The notes beneath the pieces are model-generated. The model saw only the letters and a program-made list of their open reading frames with translations, was not told the origin of the DNA and did not search any database. From CAG-177 sp003514385 (GTDB lineage Bacteria > Bacillota > Clostridia > Oscillospirales > Acutalibacteraceae), in NCBI GenBank assembly GCA_051920445.1, contig JBPPLN010000001.1, positions 434,001 to 498,000 of the forward strand: a DNA stretch of 64,000 bases, written 5' to 3'. The position numbers and the translations under genes are program-made. Of this stretch, positions 50,457-58,848 are shown in pieces (the stretch's first letter is position 1; the number at the start of each line of letters is the position of its first letter).

Positions 50457-53045
50457 ATGGGAAAGAGTAATCTCAAGGAAAAGGTCAGCACGACATGGAA
50501 CAATGTCGTACTGCACTGGAAAACACCCGCCTTGGGCAAATATGTCTCCTACAAAGAGATAATTGCCTACGGTGTCGGAGGAATGGGCGTTCAGTTCGTC
50601 ATGTTCTTCTGCTCGCTCATCGCGCTTTCCGCAACGAGCTTCCTTGTCGGAAACACGATAGGTATCAAGCCGATGCACTTGCAGTATATGGCGGTCGCAT
50701 CGACTATTATCGGCTTCGGAATCACTATCGGACGCTCTTACATAATCGACAGCGCCCGCTTCAAATCCGGAAAATTCCGTCCCTGGCTTGCAATAACAGG
50801 TATTCCTACCGTTATTATAGCGGTCGTGTTCGTCTGGCTGCCATATGAGACGATGTCGTATATGCAGAAAGTCATTGCGGTTTTCCTCTGCTATAACCTT
50901 CTGCAGTGCTTCTATCCTTTCTTCCAGCAGGCATACACAGACCTTGCAAACGTCATATCGCCCAACTCCCATGAGCGTACCGATATTGTTTCGGTCTCGT
51001 CGATCATCTACTCCATGGCGCCGTCCCTCACGGGTCTTTTCGTGCCGATGCTCTCGACGCTCACCGGCGGTCTGAACTCCATCACCACCTACCGTATAAT
51101 CCATCCCCTCGTCGCCGTTATCGGACTTCTTCTGTCCTATGTGGCATACGCGGGAACGAGAGAGAGAATGATCGTGGCAGAGAGCCACGTTACCCAGTTC
51201 AAATTCTCCGACGCATTCCGCGCCGTTGCAAAGAACAAATATTTCTGGATAACTTCCCTTGCAGGCTGGCTCGGCTTCCTTGAGGGCGCAGTCGACGTTA
51301 TCGTCGGCTGGACATTTATATATGCCTATCCCAACAGAATGGGTCTTTACGGAGTCGCAACGACGCTCATCGGCAACGCGGCGCTCTGGGCAATGCTCAT
51401 CTGTCCGATAGCGATAAGAGTTATCGGCAAGAGAAACCTGCTTATCTGGTGCAATGTTACAAACGTCGTGCTCATCGGACTGCTCTATCCCCTTTACAAC
51501 AACATCCCCGCTCTGATAATTCTCTATTATCTCAACAGATTCGTCAATTCTTTCGCCATAGTCTACACCCCGGGAATCAACGCTGATATGCGTGACTATC
51601 AGCAGTATTTCACCGGCGAGCGCATCGACGGAATGTTCGGCGCCGTCGGCATAATCGGCTCGTTCATCGGAATGTTCACCGGCATGGTGCTCCCGACCAT
51701 CTATCAGATGCTCGGCCTTGAGGACAACTACGACGTGCTCGAAGTCGCTTCGTTCAGGGAGGATATGTTCGACGTGCTCATCATCGCCGCAGCTATCGGC
51801 GCGGCGCTCAACTTCGTCCCCTACCTCTTCTACGATCTGACCGAGACCAAGCAGCGCGGCATAGTCAAGGTGCTCAAGATACGCGCGATGTTCGAGGACT
51901 ACGGCAACGGTATTCTCCGCGACGAGAGCATCGTTGAAGCCATAGACATAATCGACGAAGCAAATCTCCTCTACAAAGACAGAACCCTCATGACCACAAA
52001 GGACGACATCAAGAAGGCAGAGAGACTGCCCGCGAGAACGCCCGAGGAAAAAGAGTTCAAGAAGAACGAAATCAAGCGACTGAAAGCCGCTTACAAAGAA
52101 TTCAACACTCAGAACCGCGGCATAAAGAAAGACCGCATAAATCAGGCAAAGGCCATGCCCAAGAGCACCGACGCCGAGAAGGCGGCGAGAAAATCCGAGA
52201 AGGCGGCGAGAAAATCCGAGAAGGCGGCGAGAAAATCCGAGAAGGCGGCGAGAAAAGCTGCAATAAAGGCCGCGAAGGCTATGCCCAAGGGCACCGACGC
52301 CGAGAAGGCGGCGAGAAAAGCCGCGATAAATACAGCGAAGGCTATGCCCAAGGGCATCGACGCCGCGAAGGCAGCAAGAAAAGCCGCGATAAAGGCCGCG
52401 AAGAAAGAGAACAGAGAGCTCAACAAGCTCAATGCGGACATCTCCGTGTGCGATTTCATCATCGACGAGATGAACAAATACGACACCCTGCGCATCAAGA
52501 AGCAGGTCGAGCGTTCTATCGCGCTTGACAGAGCCGGATATGCCGGAATATTCAACTACAGCAAAGAGGACATGGCTGAAGCCAAGGCTCTGCCGAAGTC
52601 CACTCACGAGGAGCGCGAGATTCGCAGCGACGCCATAACCCACGCCCGCGCGCTCAAGAACGCCAGAAAGGCAATGATAAAGTTCTACGGCTCGCCCGAA
52701 AATATCGTCGAGCCTTCAGACGATGCGTTCAAGGCCGCAGAGGCTCTGCCGGACGACACCTTCGCGCATCAGCTCGAGAAGAAGAGAACCGTCAAGAAGC
52801 TCGTCAACGAGAAGTCGAAGTACATCAGAAGCGTCAAGCCTCTTCTCGACGCAAGACGCCAGCTGACGGAAAAAGAAAACTACGCGCATCTTGACGATAT
52901 ACGCGCAAGATACGCCGACGCAAAAGCGAACACCGACGCCGAGTACGAGGCGCGCAGAGTCGAAATCGAGAGACTCGAAGAGGAGCGCAAGGCAGACCTC
53001 GAGCGCAGGAAGCAGGAGCGCCTGGCAAAGAAGAACGGAAAGTGA
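50457..53045 (+). CDS. MFS (GPH/MFS_2-like) transporter with long repetitive cytoplasmic tail
   Basis: 862 residues. The first ~465 form about 12 transmembrane segments in the style of glycoside-pentoside-hexuronide symporters (RSYIIDSARFKSGKFRPWL, PGINADMRDYQQYFTGER). The remaining ~395 are soluble, Lys/Ala/Glu-rich and helical. Six copies of a module with core A-K-A-(L/M)-P-K-(S/G)-T-x-x-E-K-x-x-R start near residues 519, 564, 604, 627, 708 and 760. The second is expanded by EKAARKS heptads encoded by 21-bp tandem repeats at 52176-52259. ATG 50457 follows AAGGAG. Substrate is unknown. The LRR lipoprotein gene starts 10 bp after the stop. Confidence 0.82.
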   Translation: MGKSNLKEKVSTTWNNVVLHWKTPALGKYVSYKEIIAYGVGGMGVQFVMFFCSLIALSATSFLVGNTIGIKPMHLQYMAVASTIIGFGITIGRSYIIDSARFKSGKFRPWLAITGIPTVIIAVVFVWLPYETMSYMQKVIAVFLCYNLLQCFYPFFQQAYTDLANVISPNSHERTDIVSVSSIIYSMAPSLTGLFVPMLSTLTGGLNSITTYRIIHPLVAVIGLLLSYVAYAGTRERMIVAESHVTQFKFSDAFRAVAKNKYFWITSLAGWLGFLEGAVDVIVGWTFIYAYPNRMGLYGVATTLIGNAALWAMLICPIAIRVIGKRNLLIWCNVTNVVLIGLLYPLYNNIPALIILYYLNRFVNSFAIVYTPGINADMRDYQQYFTGERIDGMFGAVGIIGSFIGMFTGMVLPTIYQMLGLEDNYDVLEVASFREDMFDVLIIAAAIGAALNFVPYLFYDLTETKQRGIVKVLKIRAMFEDYGNGILRDESIVEAIDIIDEANLLYKDRTLMTTKDDIKKAERLPARTPEEKEFKKNEIKRLKAAYKEFNTQNRGIKKDRINQAKAMPKSTDAEKAARKSEKAARKSEKAARKSEKAARKAAIKAAKAMPKGTDAEKAARKAAINTAKAMPKGIDAAKAARKAAIKAAKKENRELNKLNADISVCDFIIDEMNKYDTLRIKKQVERSIALDRAGYAGIFNYSKEDMAEAKALPKSTHEEREIRSDAITHARALKNARKAMIKFYGSPENIVEPSDDAFKAAEALPDDTFAHQLEKKRTVKKLVNEKSKYIRSVKPLLDARRQLTEKENYAHLDDIRARYADAKANTDAEYEARRVEIERLEEERKADLERRKQERLAKKNGK
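52176..52259 (+). repeat. Four 21-bp tandem repeats within the MFS tail
   Basis: Three identical units GAGAAGGCGGCGAGAAAATC(C) and a fourth differing only at its end, encoding EKAARKS three times then EKAARKA. Such in-frame repeats are prone to copy-number change. Confidence 0.9.
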
Positions 53046-53055
53046 GGAACAGACG

Positions 53056-54120
53056 ATGAAAAAATTCAGTAAAATAGCAGCCGTTGTTGCGCTGATGCTC
53101 GTTGTCTGCCTCTCTTTCACAGGCTGCGGCAATCTCGGCAACGCAATAATCTCCGCCCTCTCCCTCGATGTCACGGTTGACGACCCGGCGCTCATCAAGG
53201 TTGAGGATATACTCGACAAGACCGTCAAGACGGAATCCGTCAAGAGTGGCGACTTCACCTATACATTATATACCGACAACACCGCCTGCATCACGGGCTA
53301 CACAGGGAGCAACCCCGTTGTTTCCATTCCCGCGGAGATAGACGGTGCAAAGGTAGTCGGTCTCGAGAACAAGGCTCTCAAGAGCAGCAGCACGCTCAAG
53401 GAGCTCATACTCCCCGACTCTGTCGAGGCAATCGGCAACTATGCCGCGATGTACTGCGACAATCTTGAAAAAGTAACTATCGGCAAGAACATCAAGCACA
53501 TCGGCATCAGCGCGTTCGAGGGCTCGCAGGAGAACGCCTACACCGGAAAGAGCAAGCTTACGACCGTTGTTTTCAACGGCGCGCCCAAGACCATATCCGA
53601 AAAGGCTTTCTACTTCTGCTCCGCGTTGACCGAAATAGTCCTGCCCGAGGGCGTTGAGACCATCGGCGACTGGGCGTTCGCGAAGTGCTTCAGCGCAAAG
53701 AAGATAATTATCCCCGAGGGCGTCACTCAAATTGACGACCACGCGTTCCTCAAGTGCACCGGAGCGGTCGAGATATCGATTCCCGGCACGGTTGAGAGCA
53801 TTGCGGTGAGCGCATTCTACCGCTGCTCCTCTCTCAAGAAGCTCACCATCGGCGAGGGAGTCAAAAAGCTCGAAAAGGGCGCGTTTGAAGAGTGCAAATC
53901 GCTCAAGACAGTCGTCCTGCCCGAGAGCATGGAAGAGCTCGGCAAATATGCGTTCTACAACTGCACCGGACTCGACGAGATAACCGTTCACTCCGGAGTC
54001 ACCGTGTTCGGCGGCGAGATATTCAAGGATGTCGGCAAGCTCACGATTTCGACCGAGAGCGGAAGCGACGCCGAGAAATACGCGCAGGACAACGGCTTTG
54101 ATGTTGCCGTTATCGGCTGA
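53056..54120 (+). CDS. BspA-type leucine-rich repeat lipoprotein
   Basis: 354 residues from ATG 53056 behind GAGGAACAG. The signal peptide ends in the lipobox LSFTGC with Cys24. Residues ~90-340 are tandem LRR_5 repeats of the form (S)IGxxAFxxCxxLxxIxIPxxVxxI, at least nine units (for example TIGDWAFAKCFSAKKIIIPE, KLEKGAFEECKSLKTVVLPE). BspA-type proteins are surface-anchored and usually bind proteins or other cells. It lies 10 bp from the genes on each side. The longer upstream frame overlaps the MFS gene and lacks a signal. Confidence 0.9.
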   Translation: MKKFSKIAAVVALMLVVCLSFTGCGNLGNAIISALSLDVTVDDPALIKVEDILDKTVKTESVKSGDFTYTLYTDNTACITGYTGSNPVVSIPAEIDGAKVVGLENKALKSSSTLKELILPDSVEAIGNYAAMYCDNLEKVTIGKNIKHIGISAFEGSQENAYTGKSKLTTVVFNGAPKTISEKAFYFCSALTEIVLPEGVETIGDWAFAKCFSAKKIIIPEGVTQIDDHAFLKCTGAVEISIPGTVESIAVSAFYRCSSLKKLTIGEGVKKLEKGAFEECKSLKTVVLPESMEELGKYAFYNCTGLDEITVHSGVTVFGGEIFKDVGKLTISTESGSDAEKYAQDNGFDVAVIG

Positions 54121-54130
54121 CGGAGGACGA

Positions 54131-54826
54131 ATGGGAACGATAATCGCACTCGGCGGCGGTCGTTATGACGACGGCGAGGTCATGCCGATATTTGAAAGAA
54201 TAGTCCGCGAATCGGGCAAGGAGCATCCTCATGTTGTGTTTCTGCCGACCGCCGGGCACGACGACACCGAGGGCGACGAGCCCATATGGGAGAGCTTCGA
54301 AAAGCTCGGATGCACGGTTGAGACGCTCAAGCTGACCGACCCCGCTAACTCCCGCGAGCACATATATGATACGCTCGTAAACACGGACATTGTCTACGCC
54401 GGCGGCGGAAACCTCGAGTTCATGATGAACACATTCAAGGCGACCGGCGCGGACGAGGCGCTCAGAGAAGCGTATAAACGCGGAAAAGTCCTTTCGGGGC
54501 TCAGCTCCGGCGCGATGTGCTGGTTCGACATGGGATATGACGACTGCGGCGAAAACGGCAGCTTCATGTTCATCGACTGCATCGGACTTCTCCCATACTG
54601 CTACTGCCCGCACTTCATCAGCGAACGCTGGCAGAGTTTCGGAACAGCCGTAATAGGCTGCCGCGTCTCGGGCATCGGAGCCGAGGACGGCGCGGCACTC
54701 ATATTCAAAGACGGTCATTTCTCCGCCATGTGCGGAAACGACGGCGGAAGCGTGTTCTATTTTGACAAAGATAACGGCTTTGAGAAGAGCGACATAACCG
54801 AGAATGCGTCGGCGCTGGATATATAA
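54131..54826 (+). CDS. Peptidase S51 (dipeptidase E-like) family protein
   Basis: 231 residues. Glutamine-amidotransferase-like fold with N-terminal MGTIIALGGGRYDD, FLPTAGHDD, YAGGGNLEFMM and the nucleophile elbow GLSSGAMCWF with Ser125. Peptidase E relatives cleave Asp-X dipeptides or, in cyanophycinase, beta-Asp bonds. It has no signal peptide. ATG 54131 follows GGAGG, 10 bp after the LRR stop, and a terminator closes the operon. Confidence 0.88.
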   Translation: MGTIIALGGGRYDDGEVMPIFERIVRESGKEHPHVVFLPTAGHDDTEGDEPIWESFEKLGCTVETLKLTDPANSREHIYDTLVNTDIVYAGGGNLEFMMNTFKATGADEALREAYKRGKVLSGLSSGAMCWFDMGYDDCGENGSFMFIDCIGLLPYCYCPHFISERWQSFGTAVIGCRVSGIGAEDGAALIFKDGHFSAMCGNDGGSVFYFDKDNGFEKSDITENASALDI

Positions 54827-54834
54827 AAATCATG

Positions 54835-54871
54835 CAGGGAAAACGGATGATATCTGTTTCCCCTGTTTTTT
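54835..54871 (+). terminator. Terminator of the MFS-LRR-S51 operon
   Basis: CAGGG(A)AAAC pairs with GTTTCCCCTG, followed by TTTTTT. Confidence 0.85.
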
Positions 54872-54921
54872 ATTGGGGTATCTATAAGCCTGTAATTCCG
54901 GCACACGGTTTAATAACGAAC

Positions 54922-54950
54922 TTGCCTAAATCTGCTGAATATGCTATGAT
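54922..54950 (+). promoter_or_regulatory. Promoter of the nucleoside phosphorylase gene
   Basis: TTGCCT and TATGAT with a 17-bp spacer. The expected start site lies right at the edge of the repeat at 54958. Confidence 0.6.
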
Positions 54951-54957
54951 TCCGATA

Positions 54958-54987
54958 GCGGACAGCCGCAAGGGCTGTCCCTACGGG
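54958..54987. repeat. Hairpin repeat in the phosphorylase leader
   Basis: GGACAGCC-GCAA-GGGCTGTCC then CTACGGG. The CTAC terminus is shared with the other intergenic elements. It would form the 5' end of the mRNA. Confidence 0.7.
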
Positions 54988-55045
54988 ATATATGAGCTAT
55001 AGTCATTGCTGAATATTCGATTTAGTTGCAATATGGAGGACAATT

Positions 55046-55810
55046 ATGTGGTGCTTGCCCAAAGACGACTCAAAAGCAGTTATTACTGCACAAGATCAAA
55101 TACATAGCGCTCATCGCGAGTGTCACTTGCAACTACCCGAAACGGCAATTTTATTCTTTATGGGCAAAGCGACGGATTACCTCATATCGCAATATAATGC
55201 AACAGAACTGCCTGAACCGCTTCCGCGATTTCTTAATTCCTGCCCAATTTGGGAGATTGGGAAATTCCAGCTATGCTTTGCGGACGGAGGACGCGGTGCT
55301 CCGCAAGCAGTAGATACAATCGAAACTCTCGCCGCATTAGGAGTAAGAAATATTATTTCCGTCGGAATGTGCGGAGCATATGATGAAGTCGTCCATGTCG
55401 GTGAAATTATCGCTCCGCAAAAGGCTTTTGTGGAAGAAGGAACATCACTTCATTATTACGAGGACATCGAATACTCAAAGCCGGACGGTAACCTTCAAAA
55501 AGCCGTCACCTCTTTGCTTGGCATACGCAACTATTCTATTGTCTCGACAGATGCCGTATATCGTCAGACGTTGTGTAAAGAACAGTTATGGCGAGATAAA
55601 GGTGCTGTCGGAGTAGATATGGAAACATCGGCAATCTTCAGCGTTTCCAAATATCTCGGATTAAAGGCTGTCGCTATGCTAATGGTTTCTGATATACACC
55701 CAATTGATTCAAATTCTGCAAAATGGGAATGGAAAATGACAAATGAAATGAGATATAATCTCGTCGATCAAGCCGTTGCATTTGCAAAAGCGATCAATAA
55801 TACAAAATAA
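55046..55810 (+). CDS. Nucleoside phosphorylase (PNP/UDP family)
   Basis: 254 residues. Family marks are LAALGVRNIISVGMCGAYD (phosphate/ribose region) and GVDMETSAIFSVSKYLG (substrate loop). Cleaves nucleosides to base and ribose-1-phosphate. The exact base preference is not readable. Base composition is visibly more AT-rich than the neighbours, with many A/T-ending codons, which suggests later acquisition. ATG 55046 follows GGAGG. Monocistronic. Functionally it fits the purine and nucleoside genes further right. Confidence 0.85.
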   Translation: MWCLPKDDSKAVITAQDQIHSAHRECHLQLPETAILFFMGKATDYLISQYNATELPEPLPRFLNSCPIWEIGKFQLCFADGGRGAPQAVDTIETLAALGVRNIISVGMCGAYDEVVHVGEIIAPQKAFVEEGTSLHYYEDIEYSKPDGNLQKAVTSLLGIRNYSIVSTDAVYRQTLCKEQLWRDKGAVGVDMETSAIFSVSKYLGLKAVAMLMVSDIHPIDSNSAKWEWKMTNEMRYNLVDQAVAFAKAINNTK

Positions 55811-55847
55811 TATCTCGCCTATGCCGGATTGAGCCTATTCGAGTTTG

Positions 55848-55893
55848 TGCCGTTTGCGCGGCAGCGGTGCGTCGAGGTCGCCGCACCCTACAA
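55848..55893. repeat. Intergenic repeat family A, copy
   Basis: TGCCGT-TTGC-GCGGCA followed by GGTGCG...CGCACC and CCTACAA, between the phosphorylase and amidase genes. Confidence 0.85.
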
Positions 55894-55943
55894 AATCAGA
55901 CTTTATTATTGGGCGCAAGCAATGCAATTAACCAACAGCACTC

Positions 55944-55980
55944 CCTCCGCATATTCTTATAGTAAATGAATATACGGAGG
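55944..55980 (+). promoter_or_regulatory. Hairpin covering the amidase ribosome binding site
   Basis: CCTCCG-C-ATATTC pairs with GAATAT-A-CGGAGG (12 bp, one mismatch) around an 11-nt loop. The 3' arm contains the GGAGG that serves the ATG at 55988, so folding would hide it. Confidence 0.6.
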
Positions 55981-55987
55981 TATTTTT

Positions 55988-56728
55988 ATGCCCGATGTCT
56001 ATCTCAGTCCTTCAACTCAGGACTATAACCCCTACATAATCGGCGGGAGCGAGAAATACTACATGAATCTCCTCGCCGACGCAATGGAGCCGTATCTCTC
56101 TTCAAGCGGGATAAGCTACGGCAGGAACGACCCGAACGGCAACGCCGCGGCGGCTGTTGCACGCGGAAACAGAGAAAACTATCGGCTCTATCTCGCCCTG
56201 CACTCAAACGCCGCGCCCGCCATATATGAGGGCACTCTGCGCGGACCGGACGTCTACTACTATCCGACGAGCGCGCAGGGAAAGCGCGCTGCCGATATAA
56301 TCGCAAACGGACTGCGCGAGATTTACCCCGAGCCCGAGCTTGTGAACACACGCACCTCAACAACACTGCTCGAGCTAAAACGTTCGAAGGCTCCCGCGGT
56401 TTACCTTGAGCTTGCCTACCACGACAACGAGCAGGACGCGCGGTGGATAGCCGACAACATTGACGCGATAGCCGAAAACCTTGTTATAAGCATCGCGGAC
56501 TTTCTCGGCGTGCCGTTTCATCCGCCGGTATTCCCCGCCGAGGGCACCGTCCGCACGCAGGGCGGAGTGCTCAATGTCCGGCGCGCGCCGAATACGACCT
56601 CCGCCGTTATCGGCACTCTCCCCAACGGACGCGCCGTAAAAATAACCGGCGCACTCAACGGGTGGTATGCCATAGAATTCAAAAACACAACAGGTTACGT
56701 TTTTGCGGGAAACATCAGCAGAAACTGA
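55988..56728 (+). CDS. N-acetylmuramoyl-L-alanine amidase (Amidase_3) with SH3 domain
   Basis: 246 residues. The catalytic domain (about 1-175) has the zinc/catalytic residues E22 (GSEKYYMN), H72 (LALHSNAA) and E141 (YLELAYHDN). The first zinc His of the family (DPGHGG) is not present; the equivalent stretch is LSPSTQDYN, a variant also seen in other clostridial amidases. The C-terminal domain (about 185-246) is a bacterial SH3 fold (LNVRRAPNTTSAVIGTL). No signal peptide is visible, so it may act after lysis, in the spore, or be exported otherwise. Confidence 0.85.
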   Translation: MPDVYLSPSTQDYNPYIIGGSEKYYMNLLADAMEPYLSSSGISYGRNDPNGNAAAAVARGNRENYRLYLALHSNAAPAIYEGTLRGPDVYYYPTSAQGKRAADIIANGLREIYPEPELVNTRTSTTLLELKRSKAPAVYLELAYHDNEQDARWIADNIDAIAENLVISIADFLGVPFHPPVFPAEGTVRTQGGVLNVRRAPNTTSAVIGTLPNGRAVKITGALNGWYAIEFKNTTGYVFAGNISRN

Positions 56729-56818
56729 CACAGTTTGTACACAAAATTGACATATTCATACACTTATCCGATTTTTTCCGACGGCGTTTGTATAAAATGC
56801 AGATTTTTAAACTTTTCC

Positions 56819-56847
56819 TTGCTTTTACCCCCAAAAAGCCCTATACT
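56819..56847 (+). promoter_or_regulatory. Promoter of xpt
   Basis: TTGCTT and TATACT with a 17-bp spacer. The leader is only about 40 nt, too short for a purine riboswitch. Confidence 0.65.
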
Positions 56848-56891
56848 ATTATTGTATTTTCACCGAACTTTTCTTTAGGGGGAACGAGGAT

Positions 56892-57473
56892 TTGAAGCTG
56901 CTTGAGGAGCGCATAATTGCTGACGGCAAAGTGATCGGGGACGATATTCTCAAGGTGGATATGTTTCTCAATCACCAGATCGACGTGCACCTTCTTCAGG
57001 AGATCGGCAAGGAGTTCAAGCGCCGTTTTGACGGGTGTAATATAAATAAAATTCTGACTATCGAGGCATCGGGCATAGGGATCGCGTGCATAACTGCGCA
57101 ATATTTCTCTGTGCCTGTTGTTTTTGCCAAAAAGGGCGCGCACAAAAATGTGGGCAGCAATGTCTACTCCTCCGTTGTCCACTCCTTCACAAAGGGCACG
57201 GACAGCCTTGTTACAGTGTCGAAAGACTACATAAACAAGGGCGACAAGATACTCATCATCGACGATTTCCTTGCAAACGGCGCCGCCGTTTCGGGACTTA
57301 TCGATATAATCAATCAGGCGGGTGCCGAGCTTGAGGGCGTCGGCATCGCCATTGAAAAAGGCTTCCAGCCCGGCAGAAAGGTTCTCGAAGAGAAGGGCGC
57401 GAGAGTCGAATCCCTCGCCATCATCGAGAAGATGGGCAACGGAACAATAACATTCAAAGAACAGGACGACTGA
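56892..57473 (+). CDS. xpt: Xanthine phosphoribosyltransferase
   Basis: 193 residues. Converts xanthine and PRPP to XMP. The N-terminal MKLLEERI..., the central ASGIGIACITAQYF and the PRPP loop LIIDDFLANGAAVSG match Xpt. Start is a TTG at 56892 with AGGA just upstream. It precedes the BMP-family importer by 65 bp, so uptake and salvage of purines are encoded side by side. Confidence 0.94.
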   Translation: MKLLEERIIADGKVIGDDILKVDMFLNHQIDVHLLQEIGKEFKRRFDGCNINKILTIEASGIGIACITAQYFSVPVVFAKKGAHKNVGSNVYSSVVHSFTKGTDSLVTVSKDYINKGDKILIIDDFLANGAAVSGLIDIINQAGAELEGVGIAIEKGFQPGRKVLEEKGARVESLAIIEKMGNGTITFKEQDD

Positions 57474-57538
57474 GTTATTTTTTCCCGTGCAGGACTGCGG
57501 GATAAATATAAAAAAATTTTTTGGAGGTAAGTCAAAAA

Positions 57539-58729
57539 ATGAAGAAATTCACAAGAATCCTCGCGATCGTTCTTGCGCTCGCCACCATTTTCAGCTTTGC
57601 AGCTTGCAGCAGCAAGGACGGCGGCGAGAAGAAGATGAAGGTTGGTTTTATCTTCCTTCACGACGAGAACTCGACTTATGACAAGAACTTCATCACCGCA
57701 GCTGAGGAAGCTTGCAAGGAGCTTGGCGTTGAGATAGTCAAGAAGACCGGCATCGGCGAAACTCAGGCTTGCTACGATGCAGCGGCTGACCTTGCTGATC
57801 AGGGCTGCTCAATCGTTTTCGCTGACAGCTTCGGCCATGAGAGCTTCATGATCCAGGCTGCCGAGAAGTATCCGGACGTTCAGTTCTGCCACGCTACCGG
57901 CACCCAGGCTCACACCAAGGGTCTCAAGAACTTCCACAACGCTTTCGCTTCCATCTACGAGGGCCGTTACCTTGCAGGTATTGCCGCAGGTATGAAGCTC
58001 AACGCTATGATCAAGGAAGGCAAGTTCGAAGCTAAGGACGCTAAGATCGGCTATGTCGGCGCATTCCCCTATGCAGAGGTTAAGTCCGGCTACACCGCAT
58101 TCTTCCTCGGCGTAAGATCCGTCTGCAAAGAGGCTACCATGGAAGTCCAGTTCACCGGTTCCTGGTACGACGAGGCCAAGGAGAAGGAAGCTGCTACCCT
58201 GCTTATCGGCAGAGGCTGCAAGCTCATCAGCCAGCACGCTGACTCCATGGGCGCTCCCACCGCTTGCGAAAACGCAGGTGTCCCCAACGTTTCTTACAAC
58301 GGCTCCACTCTTGACGCTTGCCCGAACACCTTCATCGTTTCGTCCAGAATCAACTGGGTGCCCTACATGAAGTACATGATCGAGTGCGTCAGAGACGGCA
58401 AAGAGATCGCCACCGACTGGTGCAAGGGCATCAACGAGGGCGCTGTTGAGCTGACCGCTATCAACGAGAAGGTCGCAGCTCCTGGCACTGCCGAGGCTAT
58501 CAAGGCTGCCGAAGAGCAGTTCAAGGCCGGCACTCTTCATGTTTTTGACACCTCCACATTCACTGTTGACGGCAAGGTTCTCTCCAGCTACAAGGCTGAC
58601 GTTGACACCGACGAGAACTACACCCCCGACACCGAGGTTGTTTCCAACGGTTACTTCCACGAGTCTGAGAAGCGTTCTGCTCCTTACTTCGATGTTGACA
58701 TCGACGGCATCACTCTTCTCAACAAATAA
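57539..58729 (+). CDS. BMP-family ABC transporter substrate-binding lipoprotein
   Basis: 396 residues from ATG 57539 behind TTGGAGG. Lipobox FSFAAC with Cys23. The mature part has the BMP/PnrA fold, with MKVGFIFLHDENSTYDKNF near the start and GYVGAFPYAEVKSGYTAFFLG in the middle. PnrA-type proteins bind purine nucleosides. The codons are strongly biased (GCT, AAG, GAG), as for an abundant protein. Two stem-loops separate it from its ATPase gene, probably allowing higher expression of the binding protein. Confidence 0.93.
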   Translation: MKKFTRILAIVLALATIFSFAACSSKDGGEKKMKVGFIFLHDENSTYDKNFITAAEEACKELGVEIVKKTGIGETQACYDAAADLADQGCSIVFADSFGHESFMIQAAEKYPDVQFCHATGTQAHTKGLKNFHNAFASIYEGRYLAGIAAGMKLNAMIKEGKFEAKDAKIGYVGAFPYAEVKSGYTAFFLGVRSVCKEATMEVQFTGSWYDEAKEKEAATLLIGRGCKLISQHADSMGAPTACENAGVPNVSYNGSTLDACPNTFIVSSRINWVPYMKYMIECVRDGKEIATDWCKGINEGAVELTAINEKVAAPGTAEAIKAAEEQFKAGTLHVFDTSTFTVDGKVLSSYKADVDTDENYTPDTEVVSNGYFHESEKRSAPYFDVDIDGITLLNK

Positions 58730-58748
58730 TTAAGCTATAACTTTCATT

Positions 58749-58778
58749 CAGACGGGGCGACGAAAGCCGCTCCGTCTG
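58749..58778 (+). terminator. Stem-loop after the BMP gene
   Basis: CAGACGG...CCGTCTG, 7 bp with a further partial stem, no T-run. It could be an RNA stabiliser or weak attenuator. Confidence 0.5.
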
Positions 58779-58812
58779 AAGCAGTTCAAAAAACAAGATT
58801 TTTAAGTTTGAA

Positions 58813-58848
58813 AAGCCGATTATCCTTCCTGTTTTAATCGGCTTTTGA
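58813..58848 (+). terminator. Second stem-loop before the ATPase gene
   Basis: AAAAGCCGATTA pairs perfectly with TAATCGGCTTTT. Its own 3' arm ends in TTTT. Likely a partial terminator between BMP and the ATPase. Confidence 0.65.

Noticed and set aside
50382..52643. 753-codon minus-strand frame opposite the MFS gene
   Set aside because: Repeats such as FSRRLLG are the complement of the EKAARKS-coding tandem repeats; no start signal and no known domain.
55944..55985. Sporulation sigma-factor promoter before the amidase (GCATATT as a sigma-E -35)
   Set aside because: The matching -10 would overlap the ribosome binding site and does not fit the consensus.
56729..56891. Purine riboswitch upstream of xpt
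   Set aside because: The promoter leaves a leader of only about 40 nt and the conserved core of the class is absent.
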